In this document: piece after piece, positions 50,194-59,086 of the stretch
Numbering within the stretch: position 1 is the stretch's first letter
How the letters are laid out: each line of letters begins with the position of its first letter
DNA from: an uncultured Ruminococcus sp.
Lineage (GTDB): Bacteria > Bacillota > Clostridia > Oscillospirales > Acutalibacteraceae
NCBI GenBank assembly: GCA_902777275.1
Contig: CACYTI010000004.1
Coordinates: 1 to 64,000 of the forward strand
Direction: 5' to 3'
Length of the DNA stretch: 64,000 nt
The notes under the pieces: generated by a model
What the model saw: the letters and a program-made list of their open reading frames with translations, nothing else
Databases searched by the model: none
Told to the model about the DNA's origin: nothing
Translations under genes and position numbers: made by a program

Positions 50194-51135
50194 TCAGTTC
50201 CTTTCCTTTAAGTAGCTCAGAATATAACCTACCGCCTGCTCGTAGCTTTCGCCGTTGAAGCCGTGATCGGCTCCTTCGATAATATGGAGCTCGCAGTTTT
50301 TCAGCGTGCTTTCAGCCTTCTCAGAATAAGAAACGTCAACGATGGAGTCGCTGTCGCCGTGGACGATCAGAACATCGCCGTCGTAATCAGCAAGTTTTTT
50401 GTAAATGTCAAGATCCCAAACATCGGCGGCGTAAATCTTTCCGACGTCGATCGACCCCAAAAGATTGTATTCCTCGGGAACGTCGTCAAGGCTCTTATAT
50501 GCTTCGCGCACCTCGCCGGGAATGTTGAAAGCGGGATAGAGCAACATCAGCCCTGCGATATCGTCGGGAGCGTCGCAGGCGGCAACCGTGGAAACAATGC
50601 CTCCCTGACTCTCTCCGAACAAAAAGATTTTATCGGTGTCTACGAATTCCCAGCCCTTGGCGGCGGCGATAACAGACTTCAACGCCTCAGCCTCGGTCAT
50701 AACAGACATTTTTTTGCTGTCGGAGCCGCTTTTGTTTTCAAGCCCCGCGCTGCTTCCGTTCGGGAAATCAAATACATAAGCAGAGTAGCCGTTTTCGATC
50801 AGCCTTTCCGCGTATGACACGCAGCTCAGGTGATTGGCGCCGAGACCGTGGGACAGAATAACAAGCGGAGTTTTTTTGTTCGCGTCCGCAATATATGCGA
50901 CGCCGTAAATTTTTTCGTCTCCGTTATCGCAGTAGACTTCACGAACCGTCGGTTCGCTGCTTCCGGACGTCGTTTCGGCAGTTGTTTCGACAGTTTTATC
51001 CTCCGCCTTTGTTTCCTCCGCCTTTGTTTCCCCGGAGCTTTCCGGGGAAGCTTTTGAGCTTTCTTTTTTCGCCGCACAGCCGAAAAGTACAAGCAGCGCT
51101 GTTGCGGCAATTAAAATCGGTATAATCTTTTTCAC
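50194..51135 (-). CDS. alpha/beta hydrolase lipoprotein
   Basis: 313 residues. Lipobox LLVLFGCAAK (Cys 20), a Glu/Lys/Thr-rich linker and then an alpha/beta hydrolase domain: VILSHGLGANHLSCVSYAER (oxyanion), LFGESQGGIVST (nucleophile Ser), HGDSDSIVDVSYS (Asp) and EGADHGFNGES (His). Layout like feruloyl-esterase or peptidase S9-type hydrolases, acting outside the membrane. The substrate is unknown. Confidence 0.83.
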   Translation of the reverse strand: MKKIIPILIAATALLVLFGCAAKKESSKASPESSGETKAEETKAEDKTVETTAETTSGSSEPTVREVYCDNGDEKIYGVAYIADANKKTPLVILSHGLGANHLSCVSYAERLIENGYSAYVFDFPNGSSAGLENKSGSDSKKMSVMTEAEALKSVIAAAKGWEFVDTDKIFLFGESQGGIVSTVAACDAPDDIAGLMLLYPAFNIPGEVREAYKSLDDVPEEYNLLGSIDVGKIYAADVWDLDIYKKLADYDGDVLIVHGDSDSIVDVSYSEKAESTLKNCELHIIEGADHGFNGESYEQAVGYILSYLKERN

Positions 51136-51158
51136 ACTGTTTCACTTCCATTATCTAA

Positions 51159-51220
51159 AGGGAACCTTTAACAATTCTCTGCCGCGCATAAGCACAACAT
51201 CGAATTATTAGAGATTCCTT
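51159..51220. repeat. 62-bp palindromic repeat, MITE-like
   Basis: AGGGAACCTTTAACAATTCT at one end and ATTAGAGATTCCT at the other. It aligns end to end with the copy at 19244-19304, the centre being the most diverged part. Confidence 0.7.
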
Positions 51221-51223
51221 AAA

Positions 51224-51252
51224 GCGGCAGCGCTTTTTAAACGCTGCCGCCT
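51224..51252. terminator. hairpin after the hydrogenase operon
   Basis: GCGGCAGCG and CGCTGCCGC pair over CTTTTTAAA; it is the first strong hairpin beyond the hydrogenase stop codon. Confidence 0.65.
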
Positions 51253-51280
51253 GAATTATTTAATGAGATGGTTCGTTTTA

Positions 51281-53023
51281 TTAAATACCCTTTGCTCTTT
51301 CAACATAAGAGGTGTGGAGCAGCTCGTGTGCGAGATGTGAACCTGGCTCGCCGAGATATTCCTCATAGATAGCCTTGATTTCGGGGTTATCGTGGGACTT
51401 TCTGTAGGGCAGGTTTACATCGTCCTCATAGAGAGCCTTGGCTCTGAGCGCCTTGAGGTCGGTGAAGTTTCTCACATGACCGGGCTGGATGGGCTGACCG
51501 CCGCCGTTTACGCAGCCGCCGGGACAGCACATGATTTCAACGAACTGATAATCTGCTTCGCCCGCGCGGATCTTGTCAAGGATAACAGCAGCGTTCTTAA
51601 GACCGGAAGCAACAGCGACCTTAACGGTCATGCCGGCTACGTCATAAGTGGCTTCCTTGATGCCGTCGGTGCCGCGAACCTCGTTGTAATCGATCTGCTT
51701 GAGGTCTTCGCCTGTAAGCACATCGGCAACAGTTCTGAGCGCAGCTTCCATAACGCCGCCGGTGGCTCCGAAGATGGTGCCCGCGCCGGAGCCGATAGCC
51801 ATGATCGGATCGAACTCGGCATCTTCAAGCTCGGTAAACTGAATACCGGCTCTCTTGATCATCTTGGCAAGCTCGCGGGTGGTGATGGAGATGTCGTTAT
51901 CCTGCATTCCGTCTCTGCCCTGATCGTCGCGCTTGATCTCGAACTTCTTGGCTACGCAAGGCATTACCGATACAACAACGATATCCTTGGGATCGATGCC
52001 CGCCTTCTTGGCGTAGTAGGATTTGATCATAGCGCCCTGCATCTGCTGGGGTGATTTGCAGGTGGAGAGGTGCGGAATGAGGTCGGGATAGTAATGCTCA
52101 CAGAACTTGATCCAACCGGGTGAGCATGATGTGATCATGGGCAGAACGCCGCCGTTCTTAACGCGCTGGATAAACTCGGTTCCCTCTTCCATGATGGTGA
52201 GGTCGGCGCCGAAGTTGGTGTCGAATACCTTGTCAAAGCCGAGCATCTTGAGAGCCGCAGCCATTTTGCCGGTAACGTTTGTGCCTATGGGCATACCAAA
52301 GCACTCGCCGAGGGTGGCGCGGATAGAAGGAGCGGTGTGAACAACAACGTGCTTTGTGGGATCGGCGATAGCAGCAAACACCTTGTCGGTGTCGTCGCGC
52401 TCAACAAGCGCACCTGTGGGACAAACAACGGTACACTGACCGCAGCTGATGCACGATACGTTGTTGAGGTCCTGCTCGAAAGCACAGCCGATAGAGGTGT
52501 CGAAACCGCGATTGTTTGCGCCGATAACCGATACATATTGGTTCTTACAGGCAGCTACGCAGCGGCGGCAGAGAATGCACTTGTTGTTGTTGCGGACGAG
52601 GTGCAGAGTGGAGTGATCCTCTTCGTAATGAGTTTCCTCACCGTCGAACACGTTCTCGTCAACGCCGTATTCAAGGCAGAGCTGCTGCAGCTCGCAGTTG
52701 TTGCTTCTGGGGCATGACAGACATTTTTTGTCGTGGTTTGAAAGAAGAAGCTCAAGGTTCATCTTTCTGTATTTCTGGATTTGGGGAGTATTTGTGAAGA
52801 TTTCGGTACCCTCTCTGTCGATGGGGTATACGCAGGCAGCTACGAGGCTGCGTGCACCCTTGACTTCGCAGAGGCACATACGGCAAGCGCCGATCTCGTT
52901 GATTTCTTTCAGAAAGCATAAGGTCGGGATTTTAATGCCGAATTTGTGGCAGGCTTCCAGGATAGTTGTGTTTTTCTCAACCTGATAATCCTTGCCGTTG
53001 ATTTTAATATTCAACATTTCCAT
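51281..53023 (-). CDS. [FeFe] hydrogenase catalytic subunit, NAD(P)-linked (HndD/HydA type)
   Basis: 580 residues. Order: 2Fe-2S domain (LCFLKEINEIGACRMCLCEV), His/Cys 4Fe-4S site (HDKKCLSCPRSNNCELQQL), two 4Fe-4S ferredoxin motifs (CILCRRCVAACK, CISCGQCTVVCP), then the H-cluster domain with TSCSPGWIKFCE, MPCVAKKFE and EIMCCPGGCVNGGG, and the small-subunit-like tail. It reduces protons to hydrogen. With the NuoE-, NuoF- and ferredoxin-like genes upstream it should form a soluble bifurcating complex that takes electrons from NADH and ferredoxin. AAAGGAG precedes the ATG. Confidence 0.93.
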   Translation of the reverse strand: MEMLNIKINGKDYQVEKNTTILEACHKFGIKIPTLCFLKEINEIGACRMCLCEVKGARSLVAACVYPIDREGTEIFTNTPQIQKYRKMNLELLLSNHDKKCLSCPRSNNCELQQLCLEYGVDENVFDGEETHYEEDHSTLHLVRNNNKCILCRRCVAACKNQYVSVIGANNRGFDTSIGCAFEQDLNNVSCISCGQCTVVCPTGALVERDDTDKVFAAIADPTKHVVVHTAPSIRATLGECFGMPIGTNVTGKMAAALKMLGFDKVFDTNFGADLTIMEEGTEFIQRVKNGGVLPMITSCSPGWIKFCEHYYPDLIPHLSTCKSPQQMQGAMIKSYYAKKAGIDPKDIVVVSVMPCVAKKFEIKRDDQGRDGMQDNDISITTRELAKMIKRAGIQFTELEDAEFDPIMAIGSGAGTIFGATGGVMEAALRTVADVLTGEDLKQIDYNEVRGTDGIKEATYDVAGMTVKVAVASGLKNAAVILDKIRAGEADYQFVEIMCCPGGCVNGGGQPIQPGHVRNFTDLKALRAKALYEDDVNLPYRKSHDNPEIKAIYEEYLGEPGSHLAHELLHTSYVERAKGI

Positions 53024-53040
53024 TATATTTTCTCCTTTCC

Positions 53041-54849
53041 TTAAGCCTTATAAATAGCTTTAAATTTACAGGTTTCCATGCAGGCGCCGCACTTGATGCA
53101 CTTCTTGGCGTCGATTTCGAGAGCGGGACGTCTTCTTCCGGGAGCGGTGTAGTCGGTCACGGAAATCGCCTGTACGGGGCACTTTCTGGAGCAGAGACCG
53201 CAGCCTGCGCACTTCTCTCTGTCGATGGTGTACTCAAGCAGATCCTTACATACGCCTGCGGGGCACTTCTTGTCTACGATATGAGCGATATACTCGTCCT
53301 TGAAATAACGGAGAGTGGACAGAACGGGGTTGGGAGCGGTCTGGCCGAGTCCGCACAGGGAGTTGGATTTAATAAACTCGCAAAGCTCTTCCATCTCGTC
53401 GAGCATTTCCATTGTGCCCTGACCCTTGGTGATCTTGTCGAGCATTTCAAGAAGTCTCTTTGTACCGATACGGCAGGGAGTACATTTACCGCAGCTCTCG
53501 TCAACCGTGAATTCGAGGAAGAACTTGGCAACGTCTACCATACAGTTGTCCTCGTCCATTACGATAAGTCCGCCGGAGCCCATCATTGAGCCGATAGCGA
53601 GCAGATTGTCGTAGTCGATCGGGATATCGAGGTGCTCTTCGGGGATACATCCGCCGGAGGGTCCGCCTGTCTGTGCAGCCTTGAACTTTTTGCCGTTGGG
53701 GATGCCGCCGCCGATCTCAAATACGATCTCGCGGAGGGTGGTGCCCATTGGGATCTCAACAAGACCGGTGTGGTTGATCTTTCCGCCGAGGGCGAATACC
53801 TTTGTGCCCTTGCTCTTCTCTGTACCCATCGAGGCGAACCACTCGGCGCCGTTGAGGATGATCTGAGCGATGTTGGCATAGGTTTCAACGTTGTTGAGGA
53901 TCGTGGGCTTCTGATAAAGACCCTTAACAGCCGGGAACGGAGGACGGGGACGAGGCTCGCCGCGCTTGCCTTCGATAGAGGTCATAAGAGCTGTTTCCTC
54001 GCCGCATACGAACGCGCCCGCGCCGAGACGGAGCTCCATGTCAAAATCAAAGCCTGTTCCGAAGATGTCTTTGCCGAGCAGACCGTATTCACGAGCCTGA
54101 TCAATAGCGATTTGCAGACGCTTAACGGCAATGGGATATTCGGCGCGAACATATACGCGGCCGAGAGATGCGCCGATAGCGTAACCGGCGATAGCCATTG
54201 CCTCGATGAGAGAGTGGGGGTCGCCCTCAAGAACGGAACGATCCATGAATGCGCCGGGGTCGCCTTCGTCGGCGTTACAGCAAACATACTTCTGGTCGGC
54301 GCTGTTAGCGGCGGCAAAACGCCACTTCAAGCCTGTGGGGAAGCCCGCGCCGCCTCTGCCGCGCAGTCCGGAGTCGAGAACTGTCTGGATAACCTCTTCG
54401 GGGGTCATTTCGGTGAGAACCTTGCCGAGAGCGGCATAACCGTCGCGTGCGATGTAGTCGTCGATCTTTTCGGGGTCGATAACGCCGCAGTTGCGCAGCG
54501 CAACGCGCTTTTGCTTTGCATAGAAAGCAGTTTTGTTGAGTGATTTGATTGTGTCGTCAACCACTGTCTCCTGATAGAGCAGACGGGTAACGATCCTTCC
54601 TTTTAAGAGGTGCTCCTCCACGATTTCGGGGATGTCCTCGATTTTAACCATGGAATAGAAGCTGCCTTCGGGATATACTACCATAATGGGACCGAGAGCG
54701 CACAGACCGAAGCAGCCTGTTGTGATAACGTTGACCTCTTTTTCGAGTCCCTTTGCAATTAATTCTTCTTTCAGCTTTTCGGCAATCTGCAAGCTGTTTG
54801 ACGAGGTACAGCCGGTACCGCCGCAAACAAGCACATTAGAACGATACAT
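53041..54849 (-). CDS. NuoF-like flavin subunit of the bifurcating hydrogenase (HndC/HydB type)
   Basis: 602 residues. An N-terminal 2Fe-2S thioredoxin-like domain (GGTGCTSSNS, TTGCFGLCALGP) precedes the NuoF core: RGRGGAGFPTGLKWRF (FMN/NADH), GAGAFVCGEETALMTSIEG and the 4Fe-4S site CGKCTPCRIG. The C-terminus adds two ferredoxin clusters (CAGCGLCSRKCP, CIKCGACMETCK). It oxidises NADH on FMN and passes electrons to the hydrogenase subunit. It lies 17 bases upstream of that gene. Confidence 0.93.
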   Translation of the reverse strand: MYRSNVLVCGGTGCTSSNSLQIAEKLKEELIAKGLEKEVNVITTGCFGLCALGPIMVVYPEGSFYSMVKIEDIPEIVEEHLLKGRIVTRLLYQETVVDDTIKSLNKTAFYAKQKRVALRNCGVIDPEKIDDYIARDGYAALGKVLTEMTPEEVIQTVLDSGLRGRGGAGFPTGLKWRFAAANSADQKYVCCNADEGDPGAFMDRSVLEGDPHSLIEAMAIAGYAIGASLGRVYVRAEYPIAVKRLQIAIDQAREYGLLGKDIFGTGFDFDMELRLGAGAFVCGEETALMTSIEGKRGEPRPRPPFPAVKGLYQKPTILNNVETYANIAQIILNGAEWFASMGTEKSKGTKVFALGGKINHTGLVEIPMGTTLREIVFEIGGGIPNGKKFKAAQTGGPSGGCIPEEHLDIPIDYDNLLAIGSMMGSGGLIVMDEDNCMVDVAKFFLEFTVDESCGKCTPCRIGTKRLLEMLDKITKGQGTMEMLDEMEELCEFIKSNSLCGLGQTAPNPVLSTLRYFKDEYIAHIVDKKCPAGVCKDLLEYTIDREKCAGCGLCSRKCPVQAISVTDYTAPGRRRPALEIDAKKCIKCGACMETCKFKAIYKA

Positions 54850-54862
54850 TCAGTGTCCTCCT

Positions 54863-55237
54863 TTAATCTTCCATCGCTCCGATGGTGAATTCGGTAACAA
54901 CATTCTTGTTAACAAGATGGTCGTTGACAATTCTTACCACTTTTTCGGGCGTCATTTTAACATAAGTAACCTTTTCCTGACCGGGGATCTCAACCTCAAC
55001 AACCGGCTCATACTGGCAAATACCGATGCAGCCTGTCTGGGTAACAACGATATCGTCCTGAAGGCCGCGCTTGGCGATTTCTTCGGTGAAAGCGTTGAGA
55101 ACAGGTCTTGCTCCCGCGGCGATTCCGCAGGTTGCCATACCGACCAGAACGCGGGCGGCGTTGGGGTTTTCTTGTCTTAAAGCGACGTTCGCTTTCGCTC
55201 TGTCACGTATAGCCTGTAATTCGGCTAAGGATTTCAT
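54863..55237 (-). CDS. 2Fe-2S ferredoxin subunit (HndB type)
   Basis: 124 residues from the ATG behind CGGAGGT. VLVGMATCGIAAGARPVLNA and TQTGCIGICQYEPVVEVEIP give the four cysteines of a thioredoxin-like 2Fe-2S domain. An electron carrier of the hydrogenase complex. It overlaps the upstream ATPase gene by 4 bases (ATGA). Confidence 0.85.
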   Translation of the reverse strand: MKSLAELQAIRDRAKANVALRQENPNAARVLVGMATCGIAAGARPVLNAFTEEIAKRGLQDDIVVTQTGCIGICQYEPVVEVEIPGQEKVTYVKMTPEKVVRIVNDHLVNKNVVTEFTIGAMED

Positions 55238-55788
55238 AATTCTGCACCTCCGCAAATATTTTCAGTTTGTTCTTCCAAGAATTGTTCGATCCATTCTATA
55301 ACGTCGGGTGTGTCAAGGCTGACGCCCTGCAAAACCTCGCGCAGCTCCCTTGTGTCAAGTGTAAACGAGCCCTTGTCGGTGCTTCTTGTATACACAAAGT
55401 CGATATCCGGATTGCAGCGTATTAGAATGGAAATTGTGGAATTGATATCTCCCAACGGAGTCATATCCACATGGCTTTTGACATAGCCGGCGCAGGTCTT
55501 TGTGCCCTTGCCGACCTCTGACTGAATGTTAAAGCTGCCGCCCGTCTGCTCTGCCGACATTTTGAAGAGAGGCACGCCCAGCCCGACCTTGCGCGTTGTG
55601 CGCGTTGTGAAAAACGGATCTGTAACCTGTTGTACCTGCTCATCTGTCATTCCGCAGCCGTTGTCGCTGATAGTGATTTTGAGAAAATCGTCCCTGTCGC
55701 TCTCCTCAACGGTAATATACACCAGCGAAGCCTCTGCGCGGACAGAGTTTTGGGCAACGTCCATTACGTTAAGCGATAACTCACGCAT
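55234..55788 (-). CDS. GHKL-type ATP-binding protein of the hydrogenase operon
   Basis: 184 residues from the ATG at 55788, which overlaps the NuoE-like stop by 8 bases. N box LSLNVMDVAQNSVRAEASLV, then ISDNGCGMTDEQVQQVTDPF (G1) and FTTRTTRKVGLGVPLFK (F/G2) form a histidine-kinase-type ATP site, with no phospho-acceptor domain. Such stand-alone ATPases are regularly embedded in this hydrogenase operon in Clostridia. A signalling role is likely. Confidence 0.8.
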   Translation of the reverse strand: MRELSLNVMDVAQNSVRAEASLVYITVEESDRDDFLKITISDNGCGMTDEQVQQVTDPFFTTRTTRKVGLGVPLFKMSAEQTGGSFNIQSEVGKGTKTCAGYVKSHVDMTPLGDINSTISILIRCNPDIDFVYTRSTDKGSFTLDTRELREVLQGVSLDTPDVIEWIEQFLEEQTENICGGAEL

Positions 55789-56281
55789 CCTTATATTTTT
55801 CCAGAATGCCGGGAACGTCGGCAACCGTCAGTCTGCCGTAAACCTCTTCGTTAACGGTAAGCACGGGCGCCAAGCCGCACGCGCCGATACAGCGGCACGC
55901 CGTAAGCGAGAACTTGCCGTCGGGGGTGCATTCCTCCGCACCGATGCCGAGAAGCTCGGAAAGCTTGTTGAGGATATCGCCAGAGCCCTTTACATAACAG
56001 GCGGTTCCCAGGCAAACCGAAATGTTGTATTTGCCCTTGGGTGACAGCGCAAACTGAGAATAGAAGGTGGATACGCCGTAAACCTCCTCAAGCGGAACGC
56101 CGAGTCCCTCTGCGACCATTGTCTGAACCTCGATGGGCAGGTATCCGTAGATCTCCTGTGCCTCCTGAAGCACCGGCATAACCGCGCCGGGATCGTCAAT
56201 GTTCTTGGCGATTACTTCCTTGAGCTTTGCCTCCTGCTCAGGTGTGCCCGAAAACGGAATGCTGCTGATTTTTTTCTGCAT
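55781..56281 (-). CDS. NuoE-like 2Fe-2S subunit of the hydrogenase (HndA type)
   Basis: 166 residues from the ATG behind AGGGAGG. The helical start PVLQEAQEIYGYLPIEVQTM and YGVSTFYSQF are NuoE hallmarks; CLGTACYVKGSG and TACRCIGACGLAPV bind the 2Fe-2S cluster. Electron-transfer partner of the NuoF-like subunit. A structured GC-rich leader lies directly upstream, so this gene may begin its own transcript. Confidence 0.92.
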   Translation of the reverse strand: MQKKISSIPFSGTPEQEAKLKEVIAKNIDDPGAVMPVLQEAQEIYGYLPIEVQTMVAEGLGVPLEEVYGVSTFYSQFALSPKGKYNISVCLGTACYVKGSGDILNKLSELLGIGAEECTPDGKFSLTACRCIGACGLAPVLTVNEEVYGRLTVADVPGILEKYKDA

Positions 56282-56318
56282 AGTTTTTCCTCCCTGATTA
56301 GAAATGTCAATACCGAAA

Positions 56319-56440
56319 GCGTCCGCGGACGCCATTGCCGCCTTAGGCGGGTTTGCGCGTTCCAAACCGCTTGCGGCGGCAGGCTAAGTCCCCGCAAAAC
56401 AGCGGAAAATCAGCCTTTTGTTATTAATTACTACAATAAT
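56319..56440 (-). promoter_or_regulatory. structured leader of the hydrogenase structural genes
   Basis: On the minus strand GCCGCC-GCAA-GCGGTTTG pairs with CAAACCCGC-CTAA-GGCGGC (56380-56337). It is followed by the perfect palindrome GCGTCCGCGGACGC (56332-56319), 38 bases before the NuoE-like ATG. An AT-rich region with TTAATATAAT-like boxes lies at 56450-56490. The structures could be a regulatory leader; no known riboswitch is recognised. 56500-56658 shows no gene. Confidence 0.5.
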
Positions 56441-56658
56441 ATCGCGCGAAACGGTATTATTATATTAAGTTACTCGTTATTATAACACAAACAAACTAAA
56501 ATGTCTACAAAAGATTTTTCTTGTTTTGCCTAAATTTGCATTTTTCAGTAAATTAATGCGAAAAAATTACCTTTTTTTTATGAATCAATGCTTATAAAAG
56601 CGCTTTATTACGGCGAAAAGCCTTGGCTTTTGCGGAGCGCCGACAAATACAAACTTAT

Positions 56659-57366
56659 TCAGTCAAGCGCGGCGAGCACGTTCTCCGCTGTAAGGCTTTC
56701 AAGCTCCAAAAAGTTCTCGGCGTCGCGCATATTTTCAAGATAATGCGCGTCCGAACAGCTTATGATGTGCATTGAGGAGAGTATCGGGTGAAGCTTTGTT
56801 AATTCCTCCAGCCTTGAAATATCCGCAAGCTCCGCCGTTTTGAAGCCGCAGCTCTCGTCTATTTCTCCGAGGACCGAAAGTATTGAAAGGCTGTCGCGGT
56901 CGATGTGCGCGGGATAGCAGATGCCGCCGAACTCTTTTACTTTTTTGTAAACGCCCGATATACCTATTTCGGTGGCGGGCAGCAGCAGGTGCTCTATCTC
57001 CCCCACCTCACCGTCCAGGCTGTCCATTATCACCTGTCTGCCGTAAATCTCGGGTCGGTTGCGTATCTTTATTCTGTGGCTGTCGATGTACTCATTCCAC
57101 GCAAGCGCCTTCTCAAGCGTCGGGAACAAACACACGGCGTGAATGTCCTCGGATGTGGTCAGCTCCATGCCCGGAATAACAAGCAGACCGATCTCCTTTC
57201 CCACAGCTATGGCCGCCTCACAGTTCATTGATGAGTTGTGGTCGGTGAGGGCTATAACGTCAAGCCCGAGAAGCCTTGCCATGTTGACAAGGTTATAGGG
57301 CGTCATGTCGTCGTCTCCGCACGGGGAAAGGCAGGAGTGCAGGTGCAAATCGTAGTAATATTTCAT
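56659..57366 (-). CDS. PHP-domain phosphoesterase-like protein
   Basis: 235 residues. The metal-binding motifs of the PHP fold are present: DLHLHSCLSPCG, ALTDHNS, IPGMELTT, CYPAHIDRD and SCSDAHY. It should be a metal-dependent phosphatase or phosphodiesterase. It is regularly found with DRTGG and sensory hydrogenase genes in clostridial hydrogenase loci; the substrate is unknown. Confidence 0.85.
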   Translation of the reverse strand: MKYYYDLHLHSCLSPCGDDDMTPYNLVNMARLLGLDVIALTDHNSSMNCEAAIAVGKEIGLLVIPGMELTTSEDIHAVCLFPTLEKALAWNEYIDSHRIKIRNRPEIYGRQVIMDSLDGEVGEIEHLLLPATEIGISGVYKKVKEFGGICYPAHIDRDSLSILSVLGEIDESCGFKTAELADISRLEELTKLHPILSSMHIISCSDAHYLENMRDAENFLELESLTAENVLAALD

Positions 57367-57381
57367 ATTGTTCCGTTTCTC

Positions 57382-57711
57382 TCACGCAAGCAGACGGCTT
57401 ATCTCAACGGCAAGTCGGTAGCTGTTCTGCTCTGTCTGCAAAATCGTTACACCGACTATTTCCGCCTTGTTCTTCGCCTCGGCGTCGAGAGCCGCGTTTT
57501 CAACCAAAACAATGCAGCTCACATCGGCTAAAGTCGCCACGGCAACCGAATTAATGTTACCCATTACAGTTAGCCACGCCGAATCGGCGGGCGCCCTGCC
57601 CATTACCCAGCTCAGCAGATCGCCGACGTAGCAATCCGTCACCTCGCGGTCAGACTCGCCCTCGGTGAGTATTTTCAGGTTCAGCTTTTCCGTTAATTCC
57701 CTAACAGTCAT
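57382..57711 (-). CDS. DRTGG-domain protein (downstream copy)
   Basis: 109 residues: REVTDCYVGDLLSWVMGRAP followed by ADSAWLTVMGNINSVAVATL. This is a single DRTGG-like domain, a putative small-molecule-binding module. CGAGGT precedes the ATG. A second DRTGG gene opens the operon at 59859; the two differ enough to have separate roles. Confidence 0.75.
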   Translation of the reverse strand: MTVRELTEKLNLKILTEGESDREVTDCYVGDLLSWVMGRAPADSAWLTVMGNINSVAVATLADVSCIVLVENAALDAEAKNKAEIVGVTILQTEQNSYRLAVEISRLLA

Positions 57712-57757
57712 ATTTACCTCGTTTTCCGCACAGAATCTGAAATTTCAGAAAAAAGCA

Positions 57758-59032
57758 TCAGATCGTGTTTTTCAGTTGGTCGTATACATTTTGGATTTTT
57801 TCTCTCAATTTGAAAATGCAGTCGGTTTCCTTTGCCTTTCCGCGCACGATATCCTCGGCTAAAGCGCGGCAGGTGGGGGCGCCGCAGGAGCCGCAGTCGA
57901 GCTGCGGAAGGTTCTCGATTATGCCTTCCATATGCGACATCATTTCCATCGCCTTGGAAATATCCTTGTCCAAACGGAAGATATCGGCGTCGTAGGCAAG
58001 CTCCTTTTCCCACAACATACGATCAAGCTCGCCGTCCTCAAGGTGATTTAGCGACACCGGCAGGAATTTGCGGAGATTCTGTATCCTCGCCTGAGCTACA
58101 TAGGGATTTTCAACATTCAGCACGCCGCCGACACAGCCGCCCGAGCAGGCGTTAAGCTCAATGAAATCCACATTTCTTATATGCTCATCCTCAAGCTCCT
58201 CAAGCACGCGAATAACGTTTTCAATGCCGTCGGCGGCAAGATATTTGTCTCCTAACATTGCGGCAGCCTCTCCGCCCGAGGTCGCCCAGCCTATACCCAT
58301 CAGTCCCGATTGTCCAAGCGACTCGACCTCGGTGAGATGATCCATCGTATGGGTCAGTACGGGATATATTCTTGAAACGGCTATAGCGCCGTCGCACGCC
58401 GATTTATCGGTGTAGTTCGGCATATTTATCTCCGTTACCTTAGCGGGACACGGAGTTATAAAAAACACTCCTATCTCCTCGCTCTTCAAGCCTGTTTTGG
58501 CTATCGCCTCACGGCGCGCTATGCGAGCCGCGACCTCGATAGGCGCGAACAGGGGCAAAACGTTGCCGCAAAGCTCGGGAAAACGGATTTTTATAAGGCG
58601 CACAACAGCGGGACAGGCAGAGCTGATTATAGGCTTTTTTAATTTATCTTCCTTTATAAGCCTGCGCGTCGCCTCAGACACAAGCTCGGCGGCACGGCTC
58701 ACCTCAAATACATCGTCAAAGCCCATCTTTTTAAGTCCCGTGAGCACTACGTCAATGCTGTCAAGGTTATTGAACTGCCCGAACAGCGCGGGCGCAGGTA
58801 TTGCGACGACATAGGCAAATTTTTTGATTTCTTCAATCGTCGCGCTGTTTGCCCTTTTCGCGTGGTGCGGACAAATGCGGATGCACTCGCCGCAGTCGAT
58901 GCACCGCTCCGATAAAATTTTCGCCTTGCCGTTATGTACGCGAATAGCCTCGGTCGGACAGCGCTTCAAACAATTGGTACAGCCGCAGCAGCGTTCGGCG
59001 TCAAGCTGTACCGAGTGAAAATATTTTCCCAT
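57758..59032 (-). CDS. sensory-type [FeFe] hydrogenase homologue with C-terminal 4Fe-4S domain
   Basis: 424 residues from the ATG behind CGGAG. Two N-terminal 4Fe-4S motifs (CCGCTNCLKRCP, CIDCGECIRICP), then an H-cluster-like domain in which the first motif reads SSACPAVVRLIK (alanine where the catalytic enzyme has cysteine), followed by FFITPCPAKVTEI and ELNACSGGCVGG. The C-terminus carries LDCGSCGAPTCRALAEDI, a further 4Fe-4S site. These changes fit group C/D-type sensory hydrogenases, so it probably measures hydrogen or redox state and reports to the ATPase and DRTGG proteins. Confidence 0.85.
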   Translation of the reverse strand: MGKYFHSVQLDAERCCGCTNCLKRCPTEAIRVHNGKAKILSERCIDCGECIRICPHHAKRANSATIEEIKKFAYVVAIPAPALFGQFNNLDSIDVVLTGLKKMGFDDVFEVSRAAELVSEATRRLIKEDKLKKPIISSACPAVVRLIKIRFPELCGNVLPLFAPIEVAARIARREAIAKTGLKSEEIGVFFITPCPAKVTEINMPNYTDKSACDGAIAVSRIYPVLTHTMDHLTEVESLGQSGLMGIGWATSGGEAAAMLGDKYLAADGIENVIRVLEELEDEHIRNVDFIELNACSGGCVGGVLNVENPYVAQARIQNLRKFLPVSLNHLEDGELDRMLWEKELAYDADIFRLDKDISKAMEMMSHMEGIIENLPQLDCGSCGAPTCRALAEDIVRGKAKETDCIFKLREKIQNVYDQLKNTI

Positions 59033-59086
59033 GATAACTTGCTCCGAAAAATAGATTAACACATTTTGCGCATCGGTTCACGCGCG

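Noticed and set aside
51392-52054. 220-codon forward frame opposite the [FeFe] hydrogenase gene
   Set aside because: It is a shadow of a strongly biased gene with all H-cluster motifs on the minus strand.
53632-54543. 303-codon forward frame opposite the NuoF-like gene
   Set aside because: The NuoF-like protein is unmistakable on the other strand; the forward frame has no recognisable domain or ribosome site.
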